A stretch of 64,000 bases of DNA, from assembly GCF_034661175.1 (NCBI RefSeq), contig NZ_CP141058.1:1860001-1924000 (forward strand), given 5' to 3'. Position numbers and translations under genes: made by a program. The DNA comes from Nocardioides renjunii. Its GTDB lineage: Bacteria > Actinomycetota > Actinomycetes > Propionibacteriales > Nocardioidaceae. The notes beneath the pieces are model-generated. The model was not told the DNA's origin, made no database searches, and worked only from the letters and a program-made list of their open reading frames with translations. This document shows positions 55,085-63,851 of the stretch, in pieces. Numbering within the stretch: position 1 is the stretch's first letter; every line of letters begins with the position of its first letter.

Positions 55085-58000
55085 GTGACCGACGGCTCCA
55101 CTGCCCCGGTCCGCCGGCGTCCCTCTCGGTCGGACCCGTGGCTGCTCGGCGTGCACGTGCTCGTCGTCGTCTCCGTCGTCGTGCTGAACCTCTTCCAGCA
55201 GACCGGACGCATCACCTTCGACACCAAGCTCGACCTGCAGCTCGACCCCGCCGACCTGCTGGCGCGCAGCTCCAGCCTGTGGAACGGCGACTGGGCCCTG
55301 GGCGGCCTGCAGAACCAGGCGTCCGGCTACCTGTTCCCGATGGGGCCGGCCTTCCTCGCCGGGGAGCTGCTCGGGGTCCCGATGTGGATCTGGCAGCGGC
55401 TGTGGTCCGCGCTCGTCATGCTGCTGGCCTACGAGGGGGCCCGTCGGCTCGCGGCCTCCTGGCCCGGCATCGGACGCGCGGGCGCGATCCTGGCAGGGCT
55501 CACCTACATGCTCGCCCCGCGCGTCCTGACGACCGTGGGCGGGCTCAGCGGCGAGACGCTCCCCGCAGCCGTCCTGCCCTGGACCGTGCTGCCACTCGTC
55601 CTCTACCTGCGCGGGCGCATGCGCGGCTGGGTGGCGTTCGTGCTCTCGGCAGCCACCATCCCCTGGATGGGCGGCCAGAACGCCACGCTGGTGGTGGCGT
55701 GCCTGGTGCTGCCGGCGCTGCTGCTCGCACTGGCCTCGGGGCGCGCGCTGCGGCGTCGGCTGACCGACCTGGTGGGGTGGGGTGCGCTGGTCGGCGTCGC
55801 CACGACCTGGTGGGTCGTGCCCCTGCTGCTGATGGGTGCCTACTCCCCGCTGTTCCTCGACTTCATCGAGTCGTCCAAGGACACGGCGGGTTCGGTCGGG
55901 TGGCTCGCCTCGCTGCGCGGCACGAGCCACTGGGTGGCGTTCTTCCCCGGGGGCGGCCAGGTCGGCTGGACCGGCGGCTACGAGCTGTCGTCGTCATCCT
56001 GGCTGCTCCTCACGACCGTGCTCGTGGCCGCGATCGGGCTGGCGGGGCTGCTGAGACGCGAGCTGTGGCAGCGCCGCGCGCTGGTGACCGCAGTGCTCCT
56101 GGGGCTCGTCGTCCTGAGCGCAGGGCGAGGCGGCTGGGCGGGATCGGTCCTCTCCGACGCGTGGCTGCACGCGCTGGACACCTTCCTGGCGCCGTTGCGC
56201 AACATCCACAAGTTCGATCCCCTCGTGCGTCTTCCGCTGGCGCTCGGCGTCGGGGCATGGGTGACCCACGCCATGCCCCAGCGGTGGCCGGCGTCCTGGC
56301 GCGCGGTGGCCAGGGTCCCGGTGCACGTGGCCGTGCTGGGGGCGACGGTGGCGCTCGTCGCGGGCACGACCGTCCCTGCGCTCGGCGGGCTGATGAGGGT
56401 CGACCGCGGTTTCGAGGACGTGCCCGGCACGTGGCGCGACGCGGTGGCCTACCTCGACGACCAGGCTGGTCCCACCCGCACCCTGGTGCTTCCGGGAGCC
56501 GGCTTCGCAGTGCAGACCTGGGGCCGCACGATCGACGAGCCCATCCAGGTGCTCGACCCGTCGCCGTGGCTGGCGCGGGCGCAGGTCACCGTCGCACCTG
56601 CCGGCACCCTGCGGCTCCTGGACTCGGTCGAGCAGTCCATGTCGCGGGCCCGCCCGCAGGAGCGGACGGCAGACGCGCTGAGGACGATGGGGATCACCCA
56701 CGTAGTGGTGCGCAACGACCTCGACCCCGCCACAGACGCACCCGAGGCGGCCGTCGTGCGCGCGTCGATGGCAGACCTGCCGGGTGCACGGGTCGCCGCC
56801 ACCTTCGGACGCGCGCCCGACGGTGGACCGTTGCTGGAGGTCTTCGAGCTCGACCAGGCTCACGACCCCCGGGTGGAGGTGCAGGACTGGGAGGACCGGG
56901 TCGTCGTGTCGGGCGGGCCCGAGGTCGTCCCCGACCTCCGCTCCGCCGGGGTGGTCGGGGACGGGAGAGCGGTCGTGCTCGCCGCCGGCGACCGCGCGGA
57001 CGTCGACCTCCCGCTCGATGTCGTCACCGACAGCCTCAGGCGCGTGGAGCGCAACTTCGGTCGCGTGCACGACGCCAGCTCGGGCGTGATGACCTCAGCC
57101 GACGACTACCGGATCGACCGGCTCGTCCACGACTACATCGACGATGCGCTGCCCATGGGCCGGACCGTCGCCGTCTACGACGGGGCCGCTGACATCGTCG
57201 CCTCCACGTCGGGGGGGTACGCCAACGCGCTGGGCGCCGTCCGTCCCGAGGAGCACCCCTACGCAGCGTTCGACCGGTCGATCTTCACCGGCTGGAGCAG
57301 CTCGCCCTTCAGCCGTCCGGTGGAGCAGTGGGTGGAGCTCCGCTTCGACGAACCCACCGATGTCCGCGAGGTGTCCCTGGTCTTCGACAACGCCGCGGGG
57401 GTCGACGTCACCTCGGTGCGCGTGTCGACCGACGAGCGGTCCGTCGACGCCGCCGTCGCGGGTGACGGGACCGTGGCGGGCATCGACGTCGACGACACCG
57501 CTGCCACCTCGCTGCGGGTGGCGGTCCTCGACGCCGGGGCCGACAGGGGTCGGGTCCGCCTCATGGACGTGCGCATCGCCGGGCACGACGTGACGAGGTC
57601 GCTGCTGCTCCCCGGCACGGTGTCCGCGGACACCTCGGTCTTCGTCTCGAGCGAGCCGTTGCGCCGAGCCTGTGCGGTCACCGACGAGGGTGGGGCCGTG
57701 GCGTGTGACCGGAGCCGTTTCCGCGAGAGCTCCGAGACTCCTGGTTTCGACCGCACGATCACGGTGGGTGAGTCGGGCAGCTGGAGCCTGCTGGGTCGGG
57801 CCGTGGCGACGTACGGATCAGCACTGGACAGGCTGTTCGCGCCCCTCGACCCGTCCCTCCTCGACGTCACCTCCTCCTCGACCTACGGCGGCGACCCCGC
57901 GGTGAACGCTGCCGCGGCCGTCGACGGTCGACCCGAGACAGGGTGGGCGTCCGCGCCCGGCGATCCCGCACCGGCGCTGCAGGTGTCCTGGGGCCCACGG

Positions 58001-59185
58001 CGTCGCGTCTCGGCCATCACGCTGACCGCGGCGCAGGGCCTGCCCGGTGGACTGCCGGACCTGGTGACGGTGGATCCCGGGCGCCGGGCCGGCGAGCCCC
58101 AGCTGGTCGCGACCACGGGACTCGGCGCCGGGCGGATGCGCACGGTGCGCACCAACCGGCTGAAGATCACCGCCGTCGGTGAGGCGGCCGCCGACGGCTT
58201 CGCCGTCTCCGAGCTGACGGTGAGTCGCACCGGGGACCTCCGCGACGAGCCGTCGCCGGACACTCGCACCGGCACGCTCTGCGGGTTCGGGCCGACCGTG
58301 GAGGTCGCCGGCCAGGTCGTCCAGACCCGACTGCGGGGGACCCTCGAGGACGTGCGTCGCGGGGCCGAGCTCGCGGTTCTTCCCTGCGACGGTGTCACCG
58401 TCGACCTCGAGCCCGGGGCGCACCGGGTGCGGGTCACCAACCCGTCCGGGTTCGCGGTCTCCGACCTGACGCTCACGCCCACGACCGAGGTGCCGTCCGA
58501 GGCGGGTGAGCCGTCCCCGCCCGCCGAGGTGCGGTCGTGGACACCGACGCAGCGTCGCGTCGCGGTGGAGGTGGGACCCGAGTCGGTGCTCGCGGTCAGC
58601 GAGAGCTACAACCGCGGGTGGACGGCGCGCCTGGACGGGTCCGTCCTGGAGCCCGTGGTGCTGGAGGGCTGGCAGCAGGGGTTCGTGGTGCCGGCCGGGG
58701 CTGGCGGCGAGGTCGTCCTGACCTACGCGCCGCAGGTGACCTTCGGTGCCGCACTCGTGGGCGGTCTCGTCCTCGTGGGCGTCCTGCAGGTGCTCGCCGG
58801 AGTCCTGCTGCTGCGCCGACGCCGGGGCGGCCCGGCCCCGGCCCAGGGCGACACGGACCCGGCGGACCGGTCCACCGTCGAGGCGCGCGACGGAGCACGA
58901 CGCACGTCATCGCGAGCCGTCCTGGAGGTCGTCTCCGTCCTGGTCCTGGCCGTCATCTCGTTGCCGCTCGCGGTCGGCACCGGCGTCGGTCGTCTCACGG
59001 CTCGGGTCCGGAGCCGACGGATGGCCCTCGCCTGCGCGGCGGTCCTGGTGCTCGCAGCCCTGGTCGCCGTGTCGGCGTCGTCAGTCGTCATACCTCCTGC
59101 TGGGGCCGACGTCCTCGCAGCCCTCGCGGTCGGCGTCGTGTGCGGCCGGGTGCTCCTGGCACCCCGTGATCAGGCCGATGACTAG
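55085..59185 (+). CDS. aftD: AftD-type alpha-(1->3)-arabinofuranosyltransferase
   Basis: A 1366-residue membrane enzyme close to mycobacterial AftD (Rv0236c, about 1400 residues). N-terminal GT-C domain with about ten or eleven helices (residues 18-430), opening with TFDTKLDLQLDPADLLARSS and GGLQNQASGYLFPMGPAFLA, the family signature of the acidic first loop. A long extracytoplasmic part follows (DUF3367-like), with two discoidin/carbohydrate-binding-like domains near residues 715-820 and 930-1060 (NAAAAVDGRPETGWAS). Three or four C-terminal helices end it. It adds branching alpha-1,3-arabinofuranose to arabinan from decaprenyl-phosphoarabinose. GTG start with AAGG upstream; the largest protein of the envelope locus. 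Confidence 0.9.
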   Translation: MTDGSTAPVRRRPSRSDPWLLGVHVLVVVSVVVLNLFQQTGRITFDTKLDLQLDPADLLARSSSLWNGDWALGGLQNQASGYLFPMGPAFLAGELLGVPMWIWQRLWSALVMLLAYEGARRLAASWPGIGRAGAILAGLTYMLAPRVLTTVGGLSGETLPAAVLPWTVLPLVLYLRGRMRGWVAFVLSAATIPWMGGQNATLVVACLVLPALLLALASGRALRRRLTDLVGWGALVGVATTWWVVPLLLMGAYSPLFLDFIESSKDTAGSVGWLASLRGTSHWVAFFPGGGQVGWTGGYELSSSSWLLLTTVLVAAIGLAGLLRRELWQRRALVTAVLLGLVVLSAGRGGWAGSVLSDAWLHALDTFLAPLRNIHKFDPLVRLPLALGVGAWVTHAMPQRWPASWRAVARVPVHVAVLGATVALVAGTTVPALGGLMRVDRGFEDVPGTWRDAVAYLDDQAGPTRTLVLPGAGFAVQTWGRTIDEPIQVLDPSPWLARAQVTVAPAGTLRLLDSVEQSMSRARPQERTADALRTMGITHVVVRNDLDPATDAPEAAVVRASMADLPGARVAATFGRAPDGGPLLEVFELDQAHDPRVEVQDWEDRVVVSGGPEVVPDLRSAGVVGDGRAVVLAAGDRADVDLPLDVVTDSLRRVERNFGRVHDASSGVMTSADDYRIDRLVHDYIDDALPMGRTVAVYDGAADIVASTSGGYANALGAVRPEEHPYAAFDRSIFTGWSSSPFSRPVEQWVELRFDEPTDVREVSLVFDNAAGVDVTSVRVSTDERSVDAAVAGDGTVAGIDVDDTAATSLRVAVLDAGADRGRVRLMDVRIAGHDVTRSLLLPGTVSADTSVFVSSEPLRRACAVTDEGGAVACDRSRFRESSETPGFDRTITVGESGSWSLLGRAVATYGSALDRLFAPLDPSLLDVTSSSTYGGDPAVNAAAAVDGRPETGWASAPGDPAPALQVSWGPRRRVSAITLTAAQGLPGGLPDLVTVDPGRRAGEPQLVATTGLGAGRMRTVRTNRLKITAVGEAAADGFAVSELTVSRTGDLRDEPSPDTRTGTLCGFGPTVEVAGQVVQTRLRGTLEDVRRGAELAVLPCDGVTVDLEPGAHRVRVTNPSGFAVSDLTLTPTTEVPSEAGEPSPPAEVRSWTPTQRRVAVEVGPESVLAVSESYNRGWTARLDGSVLEPVVLEGWQQGFVVPAGAGGEVVLTYAPQVTFGAALVGGLVLVGVLQVLAGVLLLRRRRGGPAPAQGDTDPADRSTVEARDGARRTSSRAVLEVVSVLVLAVISLPLAVGTGVGRLTARVRSRRMALACAAVLVLAALVAVSASSVVIPPAGADVLAALAVGVVCGRVLLAPRDQADD

Positions 59186-59211
59186 CCCGGACGTGGGATA
59201 GCGTGCGCGCC

Positions 59212-61077
59212 ATGCCGAGCACCCCGACTGGCGCACCGGACGGGGTGGCACCGGACTCTCCGGTGATCAGCCTGTCCCTGTCTCGCGAGCACGCCGTCGT
59301 GGGGGTCGTCGTGGTGGGGCAGGCGGTCTGGCTCGGATTCGTGATGCTGCGCGGGTGGTACAGCGCGGCCGACCTGCCCAACATCGCCTTCGCCACCGGG
59401 CGCGATCTCGACTGGGACTACCTGACGAGCACCCTCGGTGGCCACTTCGGGGTGGCCCAGCGACTGGTCTACTGGTTGCTCAACAGGGGCGCGCCGCTCG
59501 AGTGGTGGGTCACCGTCCTGGTGCGACTGATCTGCCAGGCCGTCACGACGGTGCTGCTCTGGCGCCTGTGCCGCGCCCTCGTCGGGCCGCGACCATGGCT
59601 GCCGGTCGTCCTGGTCTGCTACGCGTCGAGCACCTACCTGGTGCCGGGGACCGTTGCGCTCAACAGCGGTCTGGGCCTGGCGATCAGCCAGATGTGCCTG
59701 GTCGGCGCACTGCTCGCCCACGTGAGGTACGCACGCGAGCGTCGACTGGCGGACGCCGTCGTCGTCGCCGTCCTGGTGCTCGTCATGCTCTCCTTCGCGC
59801 AGGGATCACTGCCCACGCTCGTCTTCCTGCCCGTCCTCTCGCTGGTCTTCCTGCGCGAGGGGACCCTGCGGCAACGCGTGACGGGTGAGCTGTCGCTGTG
59901 GCGGGGGTGGCTGGTCCTGGCGCTGGCCCTCGGGGTCTTCGCGGGTCTCTACCTGGTCGGTGACTACAACAGCCCGTCGTCGGCGTTCACCGCTGCCGAC
60001 GCCCTCTGGCTGGTCGGCCAGGCCTGGATCATGATCCTCGGACCGGCGCTCCTCGGTGGCCCGTGGAGCTTCTACTCCTTCCCCGACCAGTGGAGCGCCT
60101 ATGCCGACCCGCCCCTCGCGCTGGTCGTCCTCGGGCAGGTGGCGCTGGTCGGCCTGGTCGCGCTGAGCGTCCGGCAGTCGGGCCGGATCGCACTCGTCGC
60201 GTGGGCGATCCCGGTGTGGACCGCCGTGACCAGTCTCGTGCTCGTCGGCACAGGTCGGTGGTCCTTCCTCGGCGAGGTGATCCCGAGCGCGCTGCGCTAC
60301 AGCCACTTCGTGCCGGTGTCGCTCGCGCTCGGCATCGTGCTGGCCTTCGGGTCGGGGACACCCGCTGCCAGGGCCGGCAGGAGGAGCCTCGTCGCGTGGT
60401 CGGACCCGCACCGCCGGAGGGTCGTGGCGGGGGTCGCGACGGGGCTCGTCGTCATCGCGAGCCTCGTCTCGACGTGGAGGTTCGCCGAGGTGTTCTGGGA
60501 CAACCCGGCGCAGCGCTACACCACCACGCTCCTGCGCGACGCCGCCGAGCGTGGTCCCGGCGTCCAGGTGTACGACACCCTGCTACCCGAGTCGGTGGTG
60601 CCGTACGTCTCGCAGATGTACGTCTCCGACCTGCTCGCGCTCGGAGGGGCCTCGGCGGAGCTCGGCGGGCAGTCCTCCAACCGCCTGGTCGTGGACGGGA
60701 ACGGGAAGCTGGTGACGGCGAAGTTCTTCGACACCGCGGACTTCACCAACAAGCGGAAGAAGGGCTGCGGCATCCACGTCTACGGGGAGGGGAGCACTCT
60801 CATTCCACTGGAGCCGGTCACGCGGACCCGGGAGTGGTTCCTGCAGCTCGAGCTCTACCAGCCGCGCGACAACAGCGTCACCATGTCAGTCGTCGACGCG
60901 GACGGCCGGGAGCTGGCCGTCGGCGGCGACGGCGCCACCCTGGACATGCGCGGCCCGCTCGTCGTCCTCCATCGCCGGATCCAGAGCGGCAGGCCGGCCC
61001 TCATCACGCTCGAGGCGTCAGACCCGCAGACGAACTTCTGCCTCGTGCACACGTTCGTCGGGGTTCCCTTGCCCTGA
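59212..61077 (+). CDS. polytopic membrane protein with C-terminal extracytoplasmic domain
   Basis: A 621-residue protein, unidentified. About ten hydrophobic helices occupy residues 25-425, starting with HAVVGVVVVGQAVWLGFVML. The first large loop contains SAADLPNIAFATGRDLDWDY, rich in acidic residues as in GT-C glycosyltransferases. After a last helix (VVAGVATGLVVIASLVSTWR) comes a 190-residue soluble domain with beta-rich character and two cysteines (KKGCGIHV and NFCLVH). TAGCGT seven bases before the ATG of MPSTPTG suggests a leaderless mRNA. Its position directly after aftD suggests polysaccharide or lipid-linked sugar metabolism. Confidence 0.75.
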   Translation: MPSTPTGAPDGVAPDSPVISLSLSREHAVVGVVVVGQAVWLGFVMLRGWYSAADLPNIAFATGRDLDWDYLTSTLGGHFGVAQRLVYWLLNRGAPLEWWVTVLVRLICQAVTTVLLWRLCRALVGPRPWLPVVLVCYASSTYLVPGTVALNSGLGLAISQMCLVGALLAHVRYARERRLADAVVVAVLVLVMLSFAQGSLPTLVFLPVLSLVFLREGTLRQRVTGELSLWRGWLVLALALGVFAGLYLVGDYNSPSSAFTAADALWLVGQAWIMILGPALLGGPWSFYSFPDQWSAYADPPLALVVLGQVALVGLVALSVRQSGRIALVAWAIPVWTAVTSLVLVGTGRWSFLGEVIPSALRYSHFVPVSLALGIVLAFGSGTPAARAGRRSLVAWSDPHRRRVVAGVATGLVVIASLVSTWRFAEVFWDNPAQRYTTTLLRDAAERGPGVQVYDTLLPESVVPYVSQMYVSDLLALGGASAELGGQSSNRLVVDGNGKLVTAKFFDTADFTNKRKKGCGIHVYGEGSTLIPLEPVTRTREWFLQLELYQPRDNSVTMSVVDADGRELAVGGDGATLDMRGPLVVLHRRIQSGRPALITLEASDPQTNFCLVHTFVGVPLP

Positions 61078-61108
61078 CCCGCCGGGCTCCGCGCACTAGG
61101 CTCCGCGC

Positions 61109-61819
61109 ATGCGCGCGCTCCCGGCGGTCAAGGACCTCTACGCGGGCTCCGCCCAGGGCGTTCGACGCATGCTCGTGCGCTACGGCCCCGAGATCGAGAC
61201 ACCGCCGGTCGAGCATCGCTGGCGGCACTGGGCGTACAGCCTGGGAGCGGTCCACGACTCGTCGGCGCTGGTCGAGCTGGACGTCCCGTGGTGGACCTAC
61301 CGTGCGGCCGCCGAGGTGCACGCGTGGCTGACGGCCCGGCCGGCACCGGTGACGGTCTTCGAGTACGGCTCCGGTGCAAGCACGGTGTGGCTGGCACGCC
61401 GGGCGGACCGGGTGCACAGCGTCGAGCACCACGCCGGATTCGCAGGCCAGATGCAGCAGGCGCTCGCCGAGCACCCGCACGCGGTCGTCCGCGTCGTCGA
61501 GCCGGTGGGCAGTCCCCGTCCGGTCGTGCCGTCCCGCAAGGAGGGTCACGCTGGCCTGGACTTCGAGTCGTACGTCGGCGCCATCGATGAGGTGCCGGGC
61601 TCGTTCGACCTGGTGGTCATCGACGGTCGTGCCCGCGAGGCCTGCCTCGAGGCAGCGGTGGGGCGGCTGGCCCCGGACGGGATGATCGTCTTCGACAACA
61701 GCCGGCGTCAGCGCTATCGCGAGGCGATCCGCCGGTCGGGCCTCCGGGAGCGCGTCCTGCGGGGACTCACCCCGAGCCTGCCCTATCCCGAGCAGACGTC
61801 GCTGCTCAGGAGGCCCTGA
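61109..61819 (+). CDS. SAM-dependent methyltransferase-like protein
   Basis: A 236-residue protein with a Rossmann methyltransferase core: TVFEYGSGASTVWLARRADR as motif I (E-Y-G-S-G), VHSVEHHAGFAGQMQQAL as motif II, FDLVVIDGRAREACLEAAVG, and GMIVFDNSRRQRYREAIRRS. The first 60 residues contain an extra W-rich segment (VEHRWRHWAYSLGAVHDSSA) common in polysaccharide-locus homologues. Leaderless start likely (TAGGCT six bases before the ATG). It overlaps the next, convergent gene by 14 bases. The substrate is unknown. Confidence 0.8.
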   Translation: MRALPAVKDLYAGSAQGVRRMLVRYGPEIETPPVEHRWRHWAYSLGAVHDSSALVELDVPWWTYRAAAEVHAWLTARPAPVTVFEYGSGASTVWLARRADRVHSVEHHAGFAGQMQQALAEHPHAVVRVVEPVGSPRPVVPSRKEGHAGLDFESYVGAIDEVPGSFDLVVIDGRAREACLEAAVGRLAPDGMIVFDNSRRQRYREAIRRSGLRERVLRGLTPSLPYPEQTSLLRRP

Positions 61820-62699
61820 GGTCGCGCAGCCCGTGGCGCGCCACGCCCGTCGCGGCGAGCACGACGTCGGCCACGACCAGCAGCACCCGTGACGCCACCG
61901 CCACGGCGAGTGCTGCATCGACGCCCGCCGTGGGTCCGAGAGCGAGCAACAGGACCCCTTCGCGTACGCCGACACCCGCGGGTGCCGGGACGAACGCCAG
62001 GCCCGCCGCCCACGCCAGTCCGATGCCGCCGATCGCCGCCGCCACATCGGTCACGCCGAGGGGGCCGTAGGCGCTCATGAGGACGGCCAGCTGTCCACCC
62101 AGCAGGACCCAGCCGAGGATCGCCCACAGCCAGGCCAGCCCGACACCGCGTCCGGACACACGTGCCTCGAGCGACTGACCTCCCGACCAGACACTCAGGC
62201 GGTCGAGCACCGCCATGAGGGCGCGCGGGTGCAGCAGCACCGCGAGGGGCACGACCAGGACGAGGAGCCACCAGTAGCGCCGGAGGCCGTCAGGACTCGC
62301 CCATGGGAGCAGGACCGCCCCGACCGAGATGCCGCTCGCCGTCACTACGACCAGGAGCAGGAGGCCCGCCCCGAGCATCAGCCGGCGCGGGGCGCCCCAG
62401 CGGGCGCCGAGATGCACCTGGGCCAGCACCGGCCACACCGATCCCGGGACGTACTTGCCGAGCTGGCTGAGGTAGAACACGGCCGCGGCGTCGCGGCGGC
62501 CGACCTCCACGCCGAGGCCGGTGAGGAGCGCCAGCCACATCCGGGCGAGGCACATCGTCGCCGCCACCCCCAGCACTCCGGCGAGCGCCACCCGCCCGAC
62601 GCTGAGCCGGCGTACGGCCGTCGCGACGTCGTCGCCCTGGCGGGCCAGGAGGTAGACGCAGCCGCCGACGACGGCGGCAGCCAGGGCCCACCGGACCAC
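61806..62699 (-). CDS. UPF0104/LPG-synthase-like transmembrane protein
   Basis: A 297-residue membrane protein with about eight helices, resembling the flippase-like domain of lysylphosphatidylglycerol synthases (UPF0104/AglD). FYLSQLGKYVPGSVWPVLAQ is the family's Y-x-x-x-L-x-K-Y-x-P-G-x-x-W signature. AAAIGGIGLAWAAGLAFVPA, then PAGVGVREGVLLLALGPTAG, is the conserved C-terminal motif (P-A-G-x-G-x-R-E). Many such genes are adjacent to glycosyltransferases and may move or regulate lipid-linked sugars. The GTG start follows the upstream GT2 gene by 53 bases and no better start is present. Confidence 0.85.
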   Translation of the reverse strand: MVRWALAAAVVGGCVYLLARQGDDVATAVRRLSVGRVALAGVLGVAATMCLARMWLALLTGLGVEVGRRDAAAVFYLSQLGKYVPGSVWPVLAQVHLGARWGAPRRLMLGAGLLLLVVVTASGISVGAVLLPWASPDGLRRYWWLLVLVVPLAVLLHPRALMAVLDRLSVWSGGQSLEARVSGRGVGLAWLWAILGWVLLGGQLAVLMSAYGPLGVTDVAAAIGGIGLAWAAGLAFVPAPAGVGVREGVLLLALGPTAGVDAALAVAVASRVLLVVADVVLAATGVARHGLRDLRAS

Positions 62700-62752
62700 G
62701 AGGCCCCGCCGCGTCGGCGGGGACGAACCGTCCGGCTGCGCGGACTGCCCGT

Positions 62753-63769
62753 TCAGGAGTCGGCCGCCCGATCAGGGACGAGCGACGGAGGGGGAGCCGG
62801 AGGGGAGGACATGTCCGCGCCGGGGAACGGCACCTGGAACCGGGAACGCTTGGTGTGCTCGAGGTTGTCCTCGATCAGGACGCGGTTCGCACGGATGAGG
62901 TCCGAGATCACCCCGAGCATCAGGCTCATGAAGGCGAGGATGAGCAGGACTGCACCCACCAGGAGCGACTGGAGGTGGCCGTCCTCGCGGTCGCGGATCC
63001 ACAGCACGCCGTACCTCGCGAAGGGGATGAGGCCCAGGACGCCCAGCACTGCTGTCACCCATGCGAACAGCACGTAGGGCTTGTACATCATGAAGGAGCG
63101 CACGATGGCGGCCATCGACTTCAGCACGTGCTCCCGCGTCGAGCCGAACAGCCGTGAGTCCCGCGACCTCGGGTTGGTGGTGATCGGGATGCTGTCGATC
63201 TTCAGACGCTTGTTGCCCGCCTGGATGATCGTCTCCATGCAGTAGCTGAAGCGGGTGATGGTGTTGAGCACCATCAGGCTCTCGCGGGAGTAGGCCCGGA
63301 AGCCGCTGGCCGCGTCGGGGAGGTCGGTGCCCGCTGCGCGGTTGACCACGGCGCTGCCGATCCGCTGGAGCAGCTTCTTGGTCGGTGAGAAGTGCTCGAT
63401 CAGGTGGGTCTGCCGGTCCGCGATCACCAGGTCCGCGCGCTTCTCGACGATCGGCCGGACGAGGTCCGGGATCCGCTCCTGCGGGTACTGGTTGTCGCCG
63501 TCGGTGTTGACCACGATGTCCGCACCGAGCTCGAGCGAGCGCATCACCCCGTCCCTGAAGGAGCGTCCGAGGCCCTGCGTGCGGGAGTGGTGGACGAACT
63601 GGGTGACACCGTGCTCCTGGGCGACTGCCACCGTGTTGTCGGTGCAGCCGTCATCGATGACGAGGATCTCGATCTCGTCGATCCCGGGGATCCGGCGCGG
63701 GATGGAGGCGAGGACGGCCGGCAGCGTCTGCTCCTCGTTCAAGCAGGGGATCTGCACGATCAGCTTCAC
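62753..63769 (-). CDS. GT2-family glycosyltransferase, DPM1-like, with two C-terminal helices
   Basis: A 338-residue inverting GT-A enzyme. MKLIVQIPCLNEEQTLPAVL begins the nucleotide-sugar domain, and EILVIDDGCTDNTVAVAQEH and IVVNTDGDNQYPQERIPDLV supply the D-x-D. SAVVNRAAGTDLPDAASGFR is the dolichyl/polyprenyl-phosphate-mannose-synthase-like motif, and the C-terminal third has two membrane helices (PYVLFAWVTAVLGVLGLIPF and SLLVGAVLLILAFMSLML). Such enzymes charge polyprenyl phosphate with sugar for membrane glycosyltransferases like those in this locus. It probably shares an operon with the downstream UPF0104 gene. Confidence 0.9.
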   Translation of the reverse strand: MKLIVQIPCLNEEQTLPAVLASIPRRIPGIDEIEILVIDDGCTDNTVAVAQEHGVTQFVHHSRTQGLGRSFRDGVMRSLELGADIVVNTDGDNQYPQERIPDLVRPIVEKRADLVIADRQTHLIEHFSPTKKLLQRIGSAVVNRAAGTDLPDAASGFRAYSRESLMVLNTITRFSYCMETIIQAGNKRLKIDSIPITTNPRSRDSRLFGSTREHVLKSMAAIVRSFMMYKPYVLFAWVTAVLGVLGLIPFARYGVLWIRDREDGHLQSLLVGAVLLILAFMSLMLGVISDLIRANRVLIEDNLEHTKRSRFQVPFPGADMSSPPAPPPSLVPDRAADS

Positions 63770-63851
63770 TGTGGCGGCCTCGTTGTCCGGGGGGTCGGCG
63801 TGCGGGTCACGCTAGTCGTTGCGGCGCCCGGCCATCGACTACAGTCGCCGC

